From Enterocytospora artemiae (lineage: Eukaryota; Microsporidia): DNA of 64,000 bases. A program made the translations under genes and the position numbers. Within the stretch, counting starts at the first letter, position 1. Every line of letters starts with the position of its first letter. The notes under the pieces were generated by a model. That model was given only the letters and a program-made list of their open reading frames with translations. It was not told the DNA's origin and did no database searches. Below are positions 20,726-30,756 of this stretch, one piece after another. The DNA lies in contig JASNGC010000002.1 in assembly GCA_038659295.1 (NCBI GenBank), positions 310,001 to 374,000 on the forward strand, in the 5' to 3' direction.

Positions 20726-20881
20726 AATGGAGGTGCCTGTGTATCTAAACCTAATTGAGATGGAGATACTTCTGTCATATGGGCATCCGATTAATTATTA
20801 ACTGTAACTAACACCATGAACTGCACCTATTTCGAAATGCGGGAATCTGAATCTCAATAAAAATAATATAAAGAGGCTAAT

Positions 20882-21823
20882 TTATTTCTTACTTTGGCTG
20901 ATACTTAGCTTTGATCTGGCTTTCTCGCTATCAGCAGTGGGCTTCAACACCTGAAAACTACAACACATTTTTTCATCAACATTCATTATGGCTCCAGAAT
21001 TGTCAAACTCCCCGCAGTAGTTTGGGGCAGAGAATATGGTTACTAAATCCCTATCCCCAAAAAATTCATATCCATCCTCCACAACCTGATGAGCTCTACA
21101 TACTAAATCAATATTTACCGAGTCAATAAAGCTTCTCAGCTTATCCACCCCGAATGTGACAGACACTCCCCTATCGTTCTCACCCCAGCCTGTGATGGTT
21201 TTGTCTGGGTCACTCCACAGCAGATCACAAAGAAGTCCCTGGTCTGGAATGTCTGTTGGGCGGCGAATAGATGCGATTTGATCGAGCGATTTCAGATCCG
21301 GGGAAATGCCGCCGTGCATGCACAGTATTCTGGAATCAACAAGAGCAGAGATTGGCAGCCAATCAAAGCATTCCGTAAATGTTTTCCACAAACTTATGGA
21401 GTATCTACGCTTACACTCATCATAAAATCCATATATGCGATTGATCCCCGCTGATTCGTGATTCCCCCTGAGAAGAAAGAAGTTGTTGGGATACTTGATC
21501 TTATATGCAAGGAGAAGCGAAATACATTCCAGCGACTGCTTTCCTCTGTCGACATAATCGCCAAGGAATAAATAGTTTGACTGTGGGGGGAATTTTCCGT
21601 ACTCAAATAACGAGAGCAGGTCGGAATATTGTCCGTGGATGTCTCCACAAATTTTCACTGGTGTTTTTATTTCTAAGAGCACAGGCTGTGATTTGAATAT
21701 TGCTTGTGACTCTGTACATAGGTATGTAATTTCCTCTTCTGTCAGATTTACAATTTTGTTAGCCTTGGCTCTGACAGACAACAGCTTTGTAATAATTTTA
21801 TTGACGTCTGGCCTCTCTCCCAT
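20882..21823 (-). CDS. GLC7: serine/threonine protein phosphatase PP1 catalytic subunit
   Basis: PP1 removes phosphates from Ser/Thr in cell-cycle, splicing and metabolic targets, directed by regulatory subunits. All metal and catalytic motifs are present: GDIHGQY, GDYVDRG, RGNHE, the HGG loop and [11 protein letters not shown] with the microcystin-contact Cys and Tyr. The N-terminus begins with VNKIITKLL, close to canonical PP1. The length, 313 aa, is that of the bare catalytic core. The only ATG upstream of the domain is at 21823. Its leader lacks a clear CCC run (nearest is TTGGCCACAATATA), an exception in this window. Confidence 0.96.
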   Translation of the reverse strand: MGERPDVNKIITKLLSVRAKANKIVNLTEEEITYLCTESQAIFKSQPVLLEIKTPVKICGDIHGQYSDLLSLFEYGKFPPQSNYLFLGDYVDRGKQSLECISLLLAYKIKYPNNFFLLRGNHESAGINRIYGFYDECKRRYSISLWKTFTECFDWLPISALVDSRILCMHGGISPDLKSLDQIASIRRPTDIPDQGLLCDLLWSDPDKTITGWGENDRGVSVTFGVDKLRSFIDSVNIDLVCRAHQVVEDGYEFFGDRDLVTIFSAPNYCGEFDNSGAIMNVDEKMCCSFQVLKPTADSEKARSKLSISQSKK

Positions 21824-22369
21824 TATATTGTGGCCAAAAAATTGGAAAAAATTATTCTGGAAAGGATGATAAGGAGGATTTAAAATTCTTCGATCGTGGC
21901 TATCTCCACAAATAGAAGGTAAGTTTTGTTCCCCAACCAAAACAACAGAAGAATGAATATTCAAAGGAGTCTTAATCCATTTTTTAATTTATATTATATG
22001 GACACTATTAATTACAAGCATGGAATGAAGGTCTCTGTGCCTTTTAGAGAAATCGATGTCTAAGTTGGCCATTTTAACTACTTTGTTGGTGTTCATTCCA
22101 TATCTTGTAGTTATCTTATCCGAAAATAAATATTATTCTAGTGTTGTGATTTGAGTATAACCATTGGATTCTCTTCAATTGTGTTAATGTTATACCATGT
22201 AGGAACCAACCACTCTGAGCATAAACAGTGTATTTTAGCTCAAGAACCTTGTACTTTCAAACAGGTGTGAGTCTGCATGATCCATCGACTCGATCAAACT
22301 AGTTTTAATTACACGGAATACTTTATTTTAAGCCAAAATTAAAATCGAAATCCAGAGCACTAGCAGAGT
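21824..22369. other. 546-bp region between PP1 and eIF2A, with 32-codon ORF
   Basis: It includes the PP1 leader on one side and eIF2A's 3' end on the other. At 22056-22154 (+) a 32-codon ORF starts with ATG and encodes one strongly hydrophobic segment (LAILTTLLVFIPYLVVIL). It lacks a CCC element (a weak TGCCTTTT stands 16 bases upstream). It could be a micro-protein or chance; nothing else was recognised. Confidence 0.3.
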
Positions 22370-23896
22370 TTATTTAAATTTTGCCATTTGGTCATATAGG
22401 GCTTGGAGTGTAAATATTCTATTCTGATCCTCAATTGACAAGTCTTCTCCGCTCTGTTGTTTTCCCTTTAATGCCTCTACTATCCCAATCTCTTGCGCAA
22501 GAGATTCCATGGTAAACTCGACCTTCTTCGATGCTATTTTCTTCTTGGGAATCTTATTTTTAGAAGTATTAATTGTATTTTCTGGCAGGTTAAACTCCGG
22601 AATCACCCAGGCCTCCTGCTTCTGTAGAACATTTAGAACCTCTGGTTTCTCCAATACAACTGTCGGCTGTGGGTCACCATAAACCTCTGCTTTCACCAGG
22701 CTCTTGCATTCCATTTGCTCTGTCTTCCGACCGTAGTAGTCGTATATGTCAATCCTATTATCGGACTTAAAATAGTTGGTTGTGGCAACCATAAAATGTG
22801 AGTTGTCATTCAACCATTCAAAAATCGATGCCCCAAGACTCTCAAATTTGCATGTAATGGCTCCGCTGTCATGGACCTCAACATTCCCAGGTAGATTTCC
22901 ATATCCTGCATATATAACCCTATCCCCACTCGTGGAGAAACATACCTTATTCCGGATTGTCTTCTTGAACTTCTTGATGCTCTTTCCGGTCTTTCCATCA
23001 AAAAGAAACAAATTTGCTGGTTGGCTACCAAAACACACAAAGAATGTATTGTCCAGCCATCTAACCTGTAAAACCCTGTGAAGGGTCTCATAGAAATAAA
23101 TAGAGTACCCTTCTGTGTGTGAAACCAGTTTATGAGTAATTTGGTGGTTGTTCTTGGACTCTCCATCTGCCATCCCATCATCCTCCAGCATATTTTGTCC
23201 GTCGGCTTCCCCTATCTTTAAGAAATATACCGATATGTCTGCAAAATATGTCTTGCTAGAATAGCTTGTTTCTATGATCAAAACGACCTCCGACTCGCTA
23301 CCACCTCTTTTATACTCTGCTTTGATTCTGTGGGCCTCCTTGAATCCTATTAATTTGGTGATCCTACCACCTCTTATCGCATACAGAACCTGCTCCTGGT
23401 TGGGGGTCTTGTCTGTTAACACAAACACAATTTTGTTCAGACATATGGCATCCTTAATTTTAATTTCCTTTTCAACAGCTTGTTTGTTCTGGCCAATATC
23501 GAATAAATTAAACTTCGTTTCGTTCATGTAGAACACAAATCTGTCTGAAACCCCATAATTATCAACATCCAAAGCCTCCAAAACTATCGTGTAGTTTTTC
23601 GACTTCTCCCAGTCGAACTTTATAACAGTCAGCTTTGAGTTTGCAGTCAAAAAGCACGCTATCTGTCCGTCGGGTGAAAGCTTCATGTCTGTAACCCTCT
23701 CCAAGGGCATTTCACATAGATTTGCCACCTTTTCAGATTTGGAATTTGGTTTCAGATCAATAAATGTAATCACCCCGTTAAAATAGGAAATCACTTTGTT
23801 ATTGTTCAGTTGATATTTGGTGGATTTGACAATCTTTGGTTTTTCTCCAAAGACATCTATAATCAGTCCAACTTCAGACAATGCAATGACTGGCAT
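22370..23896 (-). CDS. EIF2A: eukaryotic translation initiation factor 2A (WD40 type)
   Basis: eIF2A is a beta-propeller factor that can deliver initiator tRNA independently of eIF2 under particular conditions. The 508-residue product has propeller blades throughout, with family hallmarks GYGNLPGNVEVHD (cf. AGFGNLPG-x-EVWD) and TTNYFKSDNRIDIYDYYG. A basic linker follows (KKKIASKKVEF), then a C-terminal helix as in the family. Length is near yeast eIF2A (about 640) minus tail. ATG at 23896 follows TTTTACCCCTTGA. Confidence 0.88.
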   Translation of the reverse strand: MPVIALSEVGLIIDVFGEKPKIVKSTKYQLNNNKVISYFNGVITFIDLKPNSKSEKVANLCEMPLERVTDMKLSPDGQIACFLTANSKLTVIKFDWEKSKNYTIVLEALDVDNYGVSDRFVFYMNETKFNLFDIGQNKQAVEKEIKIKDAICLNKIVFVLTDKTPNQEQVLYAIRGGRITKLIGFKEAHRIKAEYKRGGSESEVVLIIETSYSSKTYFADISVYFLKIGEADGQNMLEDDGMADGESKNNHQITHKLVSHTEGYSIYFYETLHRVLQVRWLDNTFFVCFGSQPANLFLFDGKTGKSIKKFKKTIRNKVCFSTSGDRVIYAGYGNLPGNVEVHDSGAITCKFESLGASIFEWLNDNSHFMVATTNYFKSDNRIDIYDYYGRKTEQMECKSLVKAEVYGDPQPTVVLEKPEVLNVLQKQEAWVIPEFNLPENTINTSKNKIPKKKIASKKVEFTMESLAQEIGIVEALKGKQQSGEDLSIEDQNRIFTLQALYDQMAKFK

Positions 23897-24078
23897 TCAA
23901 GGGGTAAAATATATTGCAAATGGAAAAATTCCTAAGAAATATTTCCTATCAAAGCGGACACGGCTCCAGGATAGATACATAAAGAGTAATCGTCCAGGCA
24001 AAGACAGCATTTCCAGATACTATTTACATATTCAATTTCCACTTAAAAGAATATTAGAAAAATTTCCCTCCCTTGAAG

Positions 24079-25050
24079 ATGATCAGATTTATTGAAAACT
24101 TAGAAAAAATACAAGTTGAGGGGATTTCACAATCGGAATATGTTATTTTTCTTAATGCAGTGTGTAGATTTGTTGAGCGGCAACCCTATGGAATTAGAAA
24201 GAATTTGTCCAAAAAATTTGTGAATTTTATTAAAATCTCCTCCAACGAAGCTGTACTAATGGTGTCTTACAAGGCACTTTCCAAGTGCAATGACATCACT
24301 TTGAGATCCAACTTGGACAGGCGAGTTATAAAGAGCCATTTCAAGATTAGAAGACTAAGAGGCTCAATCCTGGATTATTTAACAAGTAGAAACGATACGT
24401 TTTTGGAAAAAAAAATTCTAAGAAAGCTAATAAACAACCCGGAGATTCTAACTAGAGAGTTGTTTGACTACATCAAGTCTAACAGGGGGATAATTGCAAA
24501 AAGCATCTTCCAGCCACAAGCCTCCGAAAACCACCATACTCTTGATGCAAAGCCACCTTATATTTTAAGAGGAGACAATGTGCTGTCTTATGTTCATAAG
24601 CACCTGGAAATCATTCAAAACTGCCATATTGAGTTTAATCCTAATTTCTTTGCAAATTACCTGGGGTGCGAATCCAAAACAATAGCATATAAAGTCTTTG
24701 AGACACTCTCAACTTTTCATATGGACTATAGAATTCGACCTGGAAGCATAAAAATCTCATCAATACCAAATTTCATACAGTTTGGGCACTGCTTTGTTGA
24801 AGAAGACCTAAAGTCTATGGTACTGTCTTGTGATGTAAAAGGGGTGAATGAGATATTGAACCATTACTCGGCCTCACCGTGTAGTCTTTTCTGTACAGCA
24901 GATATTCCGAAAAATCCAATGGTCATAGAGATTTATAGGCCAGAAATGGAAGTGGAAGATGACTTTTCCGATCATGAGTATTATGGCATGTTTGATGGTC
25001 TTTTTATACCGAAAGATTCTTCTCAATGTGCCGACTGTCCAGAATATTGA
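24079..25050 (+). CDS. hypothetical protein, 323 aa, helical
   Basis: I do not recognise this protein. The first 150 residues are basic and helical (KKILRKLINNPEILTRELFDYIKSN). A middle section is mixed, and an acidic segment (MEVEDDFSDHEYYG) is followed by a C-terminal CADC pair. No membrane span or catalytic motif is apparent. ATG at 24079 follows TTTCCCTCCCTTGAAG, itself preceded by GAAAAATTT, so the promoter signals are good. It is divergent from eIF2A (182 bp) and ends 52 bp before the Pam16 gene on the same strand. Confidence 0.55.
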   Translation: MIRFIENLEKIQVEGISQSEYVIFLNAVCRFVERQPYGIRKNLSKKFVNFIKISSNEAVLMVSYKALSKCNDITLRSNLDRRVIKSHFKIRRLRGSILDYLTSRNDTFLEKKILRKLINNPEILTRELFDYIKSNRGIIAKSIFQPQASENHHTLDAKPPYILRGDNVLSYVHKHLEIIQNCHIEFNPNFFANYLGCESKTIAYKVFETLSTFHMDYRIRPGSIKISSIPNFIQFGHCFVEEDLKSMVLSCDVKGVNEILNHYSASPCSLFCTADIPKNPMVIEIYRPEMEVEDDFSDHEYYGMFDGLFIPKDSSQCADCPEY

Positions 25051-25102
25051 TGGTGAAATTTCAACGGATTAAAACAGAAATTTCTGCAGGCTTCTTATAG
25101 GG

Positions 25103-25375
25103 ATGCTAGGGAACTTGATTGTAGACGGCTCAAAAGTAATTTTTAATTCGTTTAGGAAGACATTGATGAATACATTACAGCCGCATAGAATGGAGAGAGA
25201 AGAGGCCCTGCAGATACTGAACTTAAAGAAAGAGTTCTGCTGGGAGGAATTGGAGAGGAACTACAACAAATTCTATCGAGCAAATTCAAAGGAAAATGGA
25301 GGGTCGGTTTACATTCAGAATGCTGTCAAAGGTGCTTACGAGATATTAAAAAATACTCACATATCTAGGCTCTAA
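25103..25375 (+). CDS. PAM16: Pam16/Tim16 (Magmas)-like import-motor subunit
   Basis: Pam16 is a degenerate J-like protein of the TIM23-associated motor that holds Pam18 and tunes mitochondrial Hsp70. The 90-residue product has the family's hydrophobic N-terminal helix (about 1-25) and the J-like core EEALQILNLKKEFCWEELERNY, then the diagnostic KENGGSVYIQNAVKGAYE (cf. EKGGSFYLQSKV-x-RA). There is no HPD, as expected for Pam16. Its match, mtHsp70, is also in this window. The leader has TTATAGGG next to ATG, a GGG rather than a CCC element. Confidence 0.8.
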   Translation: MLGNLIVDGSKVIFNSFRKTLMNTLQPHRMEREEALQILNLKKEFCWEELERNYNKFYRANSKENGGSVYIQNAVKGAYEILKNTHISRL

Positions 25376-25576
25376 TGTGCCAGGCTTTTTAATTAAATTT
25401 TTTGAGAAGAATCTGTCTTGGAGGAATTATTTGAAATTGCAGAAAACTACGAACCTTTAATACCTGAAAATAGCTCTTTACAAACTGACTATATTTATTA
25501 CTCGGAATACTATAAACATAGGCATACCAACTCTATTTATCTTTACTCGCATTGATATTATCCTCAATGTCTTTGA

Positions 25577-26233
25577 TCAACTCCATCGAGGCATTCTTGT
25601 ACGGAATTCCTCCTCCAACTTGCTGAAATGAATAAGTGGGAAATGGAGCAGAGAACATTCTGAGTGAATGCTACGTAAAGAAATAATTTCTTTCAAAAGA
25701 CTTGTGGTTTTTTCTGATGATTCGGTCTTATAGCATTGCTCTGCTTTTATATAGATGGAATGAAGCTTGGTTATGCAGATTCCCCAAACCAGAAGATTCC
25801 TACACTCCACCATGGAATATTTCGATGCCAATGAGGCAACAAACTCCATATGTAGAATCAGATATTCTAGCCTCTCCATGTAGAACGATCCCCTAAGCTT
25901 TGCGCTATCTTTGGGATTAGAATTCGACGGGCTAGGAATTTCATATTGTGCAGATAAATAGTAGCAAACAGCCTGCATATGGAGAAAAACCCCTTCTTTG
26001 GTTTTCTTCTTGTCCCCTTCAAGCTTGAGGAATTTTGCCTTCAAAAGAAGCTTTTCCAAGGCAGAATTCTGCTCCTCAAAAAATGAACCAAATCCCTCCG
26101 AGGATACCGTACAATCATCAAAAAACCCTGTTTCGCTTAACTGCTTGATCATTGCAAACAAACTTGGTGCTGACCCATGATCTCTTGGCCTGCCACCCGA
26201 TGTTTCCTTTAATTTCTTATTTTTAAATTCCAT
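25577..26233 (-). CDS. hypothetical helical protein (possible AFF/AF4-type C-terminal homology fold)
   Basis: The 218-residue product opens with a short basic, Gly-containing stretch (SGGRPRDHGSAPS) and is then nearly all helix. The segment ALEKLLLKAKFLKLEGDKK...FLHMQAVCYYLSAQYE followed by further paired helices reminds me of the C-terminal homology domain of AFF/AF4 proteins (super elongation complex), but this is impression only. ATG at 26233 follows TTCACCCACGA; the frame extends upstream through two further possible starts without the element. Treat as an unassigned gene. Confidence 0.5.
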   Translation of the reverse strand: MEFKNKKLKETSGGRPRDHGSAPSLFAMIKQLSETGFFDDCTVSSEGFGSFFEEQNSALEKLLLKAKFLKLEGDKKKTKEGVFLHMQAVCYYLSAQYEIPSPSNSNPKDSAKLRGSFYMERLEYLILHMEFVASLASKYSMVECRNLLVWGICITKLHSIYIKAEQCYKTESSEKTTSLLKEIISLRSIHSECSLLHFPLIHFSKLEEEFRTRMPRWS

Positions 26234-26720
26234 TCGTGGGTGAAAATTTATGCTCGTTTGAATAAGATAATTCATCGTTGGAATAAATACTATCTGAGTG
26301 CAAACCAACAAAGATTCTGATGAGGGCACCTAGACAATACAATGTGATTTGACAACTCCAGAAACCCTCAATATCTCTTTCTAATCCAAATCTGACTGGA
26401 GTGTCTTCAGCCACGACGGGTTAGATACAGTCTGTAAGAAATGCTATTGGTGAATGCAATTCTGTTTGTGACGATGGCATATCAAATATTAGCTTGGTAG
26501 GAATTGTGAGTGCAGGATACAGAACAAATGCTCATACTCGAAGCTTGCCATCTTAAGGATTAAATTTTTTTGTTTAATCACACATATTAAAAACTTCCAA
26601 GCATAGGAGATAATCTACATCAATTATTATGGAAAATTGTGGGATATTGCAGCCAAATCACAGCATATTGGTGAGGACATGATAAAACATGGCTTTATAA
26701 TAATCTGTATTTCTGCACCC
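26234..26720. other. 487-bp divergent intergenic region
   Basis: It lies between the AFF-like hypothetical gene and the DEAH helicase. Both core elements are at its ends. The middle (about 26350-26520) is less AT-rich than other spacers and could hold an RNA gene, but I found no tRNA cloverleaf or snRNA motif. Confidence 0.4.
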
Positions 26721-28994
26721 ATGAAAAAAGATGGTTTGGATGAAACAGATATAGTGAAGAATGTGGTTGTGGAGTACTTAAAATCTATATTGAATATTTT
26801 TGACGCCACACTCTTGCAAGTTATTGTCAACTGCTTCAAGGAAAAAAACAATAATCTGCTAGTCTCGCTTCTAGAAAAGCGGCATATTTCTGAAATAAAA
26901 AAACTAGTGAGTTTGCAAGAGAAAGATAATATGCAACAGGATGAAGATGAGAAAGGCGACATACTGAGAGAAGATATGCTCAAACTAACGATAAAGCCTA
27001 TTCCAAAAACCCTTTATGGGGAGAGAAAATCTTTTGAGCACAATAATCCGACAGAATGCATATCATTTGAGGAAGAGCTTGCAGTTGGAAACAATATAGA
27101 GGTGTCTGAAAGCATTGAGGGCAAGATAGCCCACGTTAGAAAGATGCTTTCAAAAAACAAAATTGTAATTCTGCAAGGAAACACTGGATGTGGCAAATCC
27201 ACCAAGATTCCCCAGATGCTCCTGGGAGATTATAGCAATATCGTTGTCACCCAACCGAGAAGAATTGCAGCAATCAGTATAGCTAAACGTGTAGCAAAAC
27301 AGATGCACGTTCCATTGGGTTCTGATGTTGGATTTACCGTCAGATTTGAAGATAACACTTCTCAGTGCACCAGACTGAGATATGTTACGGACGGCATTTT
27401 ATTAAAAGAACTTATCTCCAGCAAGTGTCTTATTTCGAGGAGACCACTCAAGCCAGATATCAAGAAGGTGCCATACGACCTGGTAATTATAGATGAGGCA
27501 CACGAGAGAACAATGAACATCGATATCCTCCTGGGATATTTGAAGGTTGCTCTGCGTAACTCACAAACCAAACTGCTGATCATGAGTGCCACCCTCGATA
27601 GATCCAAGTTGTCCAGCTATTTTAAATGCCCGGTCGTTACAATTGCTCATAAGATATTTCCAATTAAGGAACAATATCTGAAAGCACCGCCCAAGGACAA
27701 TTTTAAGGCTGTTATTGAAACTGTTGTAAAAATAGTCACAGAAAACTCAGGAGGTAATATTCTGGTCTTCATGACTGGACAGGAGGAAATTAATAGAGCT
27801 GTTGAAATGTGCAAAAAGCTATTCTTCGGCCTAAACATCACAGTGATGAGACTGTATGCATCGCTGCCTCTAGATGAGCAGGAGTTGGTTTTTCAAAAGC
27901 ATGATCGTAAGATTATTTTTTCGACCAACATTGCCGAGACATCAATTACGATTGACGATATAAGGTTTGTAGTTGATTCTGGGTTGGTGAAGTGCAAAAG
28001 TAGGACAATTGACACGTCACTTGATCACCTGGACACAGTTAGAATATCCAAGAGCCAGGCCCAACAGAGAGCAGGCCGTTCGGGCAGAACTGGGCCAGGA
28101 ACTGTGTACAGGGTGTATACCAAGTCAGATTTCGAGAATATGGATCAAAATTCCATACCAGAAATAATGAGATCAGACTTGAATGACCTGGTTCTGACAC
28201 TGAAATGCATGGGGATACATGATGTACTTGGGTTTGACTTTATAGATGTCCCGGATGAAAAATTTCTAAAGGGAGCCATGGATTACCTATACTACATTAG
28301 AGCACTGGACGGGAAAGGTAGAATAACGAACCGTGGTAGAAGAATTTCCCATCTGCCTGTCTCACCAAGTATGGGGGCTGTCTTACTAAGGGCCGAAAGT
28401 CTAGGCTGTCTGGAAATGGCCTGTATTGTAGCAAGTTTTCTTGAATTGCTTCCTATTTTTGAAGAGCTGCCGCCTGACCATCCAAGATATCGGGAGAGGC
28501 ATGATGTGAAAAGTAAATTTTGCCACCACAGTGGGGATATATTCTCCTACATCAATATCTACCAGGAGTGGGAGAGATTGGGGTTCAAGACGGCATTTCT
28601 GAGAGAACATTTTCTAAAAGTCCGGAGTATGTTTCAAATCCGACATACTAAAGATCAGTTGATGAAGATATTCCGTTGTAAGAGCAGGGACAAGTGTGAC
28701 AAGATCGAGGAGGCTCTCTGTGCAGGGTTTTTTATGAATGTTGCAAGAAGAATCAGTAAAACAAACTATATTACACTTTACGGTGATATTTCATGCCAAA
28801 TTCATCCATCAGATATTTTGTGCAAATCACCTCCGGAATACATACTGTTCTATGAGCTGATTTGCATAAATAGAGAGTACATGAGAGTGTGCATAGAAAT
28901 AACAGAGGAGGTACTGAGAAATGAGTGCAATAACTTTTATGATTTTAATCTATGGCATAAAGATGGTGATCCTCAAAAAGATGGCAATTGTTAG
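26721..28994 (+). CDS. DEAH-box RNA helicase, spliceosomal Prp2/Prp22/Prp43 type
   Basis: An ATP-dependent DEAH/RHA helicase that remodels spliceosomal or preribosomal RNPs. Motifs in order are I (GNTGCGKST), Ia (TQPRRIAA), II (DEAHER), III (SATLD), IV (FMTGQEEI), V (TNIAETSITI) and VI (QRAGRSGRTGPG), followed by winged-helix, ratchet and OB-fold regions. The N-terminus is a 120-residue helical stretch without an S1 domain, so the architecture (757 aa) is nearest Prp2 or Prp43. ATG at 26721 is directly preceded by CCC (GCACCCATG). AATAAA begins two bases after the stop (28997-29002). Confidence 0.93.
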   Translation: MKKDGLDETDIVKNVVVEYLKSILNIFDATLLQVIVNCFKEKNNNLLVSLLEKRHISEIKKLVSLQEKDNMQQDEDEKGDILREDMLKLTIKPIPKTLYGERKSFEHNNPTECISFEEELAVGNNIEVSESIEGKIAHVRKMLSKNKIVILQGNTGCGKSTKIPQMLLGDYSNIVVTQPRRIAAISIAKRVAKQMHVPLGSDVGFTVRFEDNTSQCTRLRYVTDGILLKELISSKCLISRRPLKPDIKKVPYDLVIIDEAHERTMNIDILLGYLKVALRNSQTKLLIMSATLDRSKLSSYFKCPVVTIAHKIFPIKEQYLKAPPKDNFKAVIETVVKIVTENSGGNILVFMTGQEEINRAVEMCKKLFFGLNITVMRLYASLPLDEQELVFQKHDRKIIFSTNIAETSITIDDIRFVVDSGLVKCKSRTIDTSLDHLDTVRISKSQAQQRAGRSGRTGPGTVYRVYTKSDFENMDQNSIPEIMRSDLNDLVLTLKCMGIHDVLGFDFIDVPDEKFLKGAMDYLYYIRALDGKGRITNRGRRISHLPVSPSMGAVLLRAESLGCLEMACIVASFLELLPIFEELPPDHPRYRERHDVKSKFCHHSGDIFSYINIYQEWERLGFKTAFLREHFLKVRSMFQIRHTKDQLMKIFRCKSRDKCDKIEEALCAGFFMNVARRISKTNYITLYGDISCQIHPSDILCKSPPEYILFYELICINREYMRVCIEITEEVLRNECNNFYDFNLWHKDGDPQKDGNC

Positions 28995-29258
28995 GCAATA
29001 AATCGTACTATATACTTTACACTCTAGAGCTTTTTTATTGTGGCATCGAAAAGATGAAAATTTCTGGTAGGGTGCTGTCTATTCTGTCTGGCCGATGTTT
29101 TTAAGGTATATTTCCACCAGAGCAATATTGGGCTGTAACTTGATTTTTGAGGGAATTTCAGGAACTGATTTGATCTCTTCATATCACATTGGTTATTTAA
29201 TAACATGCTTGGGCTTATCGGACGGAATGGATTGTTTTTGAAAAAATTCTCCCTCCAT

Positions 29259-30575
29259 ATGTTCAAACACCATCGTCTGCGAATAATCACTGTTCCTGCA
29301 AAGAGCTACAGTGAATTTATACGCATGGACTACAAAAGCTCTGAGCAAAAAAATGTTCTGCTTCAACTAAACCACTTATTTGAAAAATATTCCGAACAAA
29401 GAATGAAAGACCACAGGAACTCCCTGGAAAACAATTTTATTCTTCAAAGTAATGAGGTTTCCTGGGAATTTGAGGTGTATAAAATGAAAAGGTGTCTTTT
29501 GCACAATAGCCTTTACCAGATAGACAAGAAGATCAAGCCTATTCTAACACTGCATGCCAATCAAATACTTGTGTTGGCTATGATCATGGGACATCAAGGT
29601 ATTGTAAACTACTTTATAAACAGTATCAACATAAACTCCAGCATATTTGGCTCTGAACTGTGGCCCTCGTATTTTCTACTTGCATGTACCTGTAGTGATG
29701 CCATATTTGAAATCTTCAAGCACCGGTATATCAACTACAAGATTGCCTGGAATGGCTTGACCCCACATCTCCTGTGTTCATTTAAGGGACGCAGTCTTAA
29801 AAGAGAGGCCGATCTCGATTTCCTAAGCTATCAAGAGTATTCATACCTGAATCTGCTCAGAGGTATCAAGCTCCAAAAAACCGAGACAACTTATCCGGTG
29901 TTTATCTTGGACTTCTTATGCATGACGGGGAACACCCTCTACATTCGCGAATTGCTCGATAGGGTTCCAGAAGCAGGGTACTTAAGCCGACTGAATTTCA
30001 TTGTTCAACACGAGCAACATCTTATTCTCATTATGACTCGGTATGGATTTCGTACAGACCAGGAATATAATGGGGATACACCACTCCATCTTTGCAGCCT
30101 TGATGGAGATATGTACAGTCTCACGTTCCTGCTATATTCAGGGTTTCCAATAGTAAGAAATAAGGCAGGACATTTCCCAAACGAAGTGGGGAGCAGTAGT
30201 ATAATGGAGAAAGCTAATAAGCTTTTTGGATTTTGTGTAGGTCCTCCATTCTTTGACCACTCGGTCCGAGGATTCAGAAGAACATTCTTCCCCGATGTTT
30301 TTAAGGCCGATATGCTCTATTGGATAAATGTTCTCAAGTACACTACTTCAAAATATGAAAAATATGCCAGTGGATTGAGATATTTGGATTTCAACAAAGA
30401 AAATCGAATCCTTCGGGCAAGTAGATTCACAATTGTTTCTGTTTTTTCGCTCACGAAGTCTCCAATACAGGTGGAAATGGATGTTCAGAAGACCCTTAAA
30501 ACCTATGTGAAGCCAATAGCAATCGATCCTGATGAAGTGTCTAGGGTTTTTGCTCAAAAATTCTGGAAGTGCTAA
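29259..30575 (+). CDS. ankyrin-repeat-containing protein, unknown role
   Basis: A 438-residue protein. One clear ankyrin repeat (NGDTPLHLCSLDGDMYSLTFLL) is visible at about residues 267-300, with a second partial one after it (KAGHFPNEVG). The preceding region (about 80-260) has repeat-like helical hairpins that may be degenerate ankyrins. The C-terminal 130 residues are unassigned. ATG at 29259 follows CTCCCTCCAT, with GAAAAAATT upstream; an earlier in-frame ATG at 29205 would add 18 residues. It is convergent with the Pgs1-like gene. Confidence 0.6.
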   Translation: MFKHHRLRIITVPAKSYSEFIRMDYKSSEQKNVLLQLNHLFEKYSEQRMKDHRNSLENNFILQSNEVSWEFEVYKMKRCLLHNSLYQIDKKIKPILTLHANQILVLAMIMGHQGIVNYFINSININSSIFGSELWPSYFLLACTCSDAIFEIFKHRYINYKIAWNGLTPHLLCSFKGRSLKREADLDFLSYQEYSYLNLLRGIKLQKTETTYPVFILDFLCMTGNTLYIRELLDRVPEAGYLSRLNFIVQHEQHLILIMTRYGFRTDQEYNGDTPLHLCSLDGDMYSLTFLLYSGFPIVRNKAGHFPNEVGSSSIMEKANKLFGFCVGPPFFDHSVRGFRRTFFPDVFKADMLYWINVLKYTTSKYEKYASGLRYLDFNKENRILRASRFTIVSVFSLTKSPIQVEMDVQKTLKTYVKPIAIDPDEVSRVFAQKFWKC

Positions 30576-30756
30576 TTTTAATAAATACCTGGTAAATTTG
30601 TTGGGCTTATCTAGACAGGAAAAGACTTTTAGATTTAGGATGGATATTCTGTTTAAAGCATCGGCTGCAAACTTCCATGATCCACGAGGGAATGATTATG
30701 AGAGGCTGGCCATTTAATATGTTTTCACAACAAAATAAGAACAGTGATAGTCTGCT

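Noticed and set aside
26223..26414. 63-codon minus-strand frame in the divergent gap
   Set aside because: GTG start only; overlaps the real start region of the hypothetical gene; no similarity recognised.
30532..30717. 61-codon plus-strand frame overlapping the end of the ankyrin gene
   Set aside because: No CCC element, composition not protein-like, and it begins inside the ankyrin reading frame.
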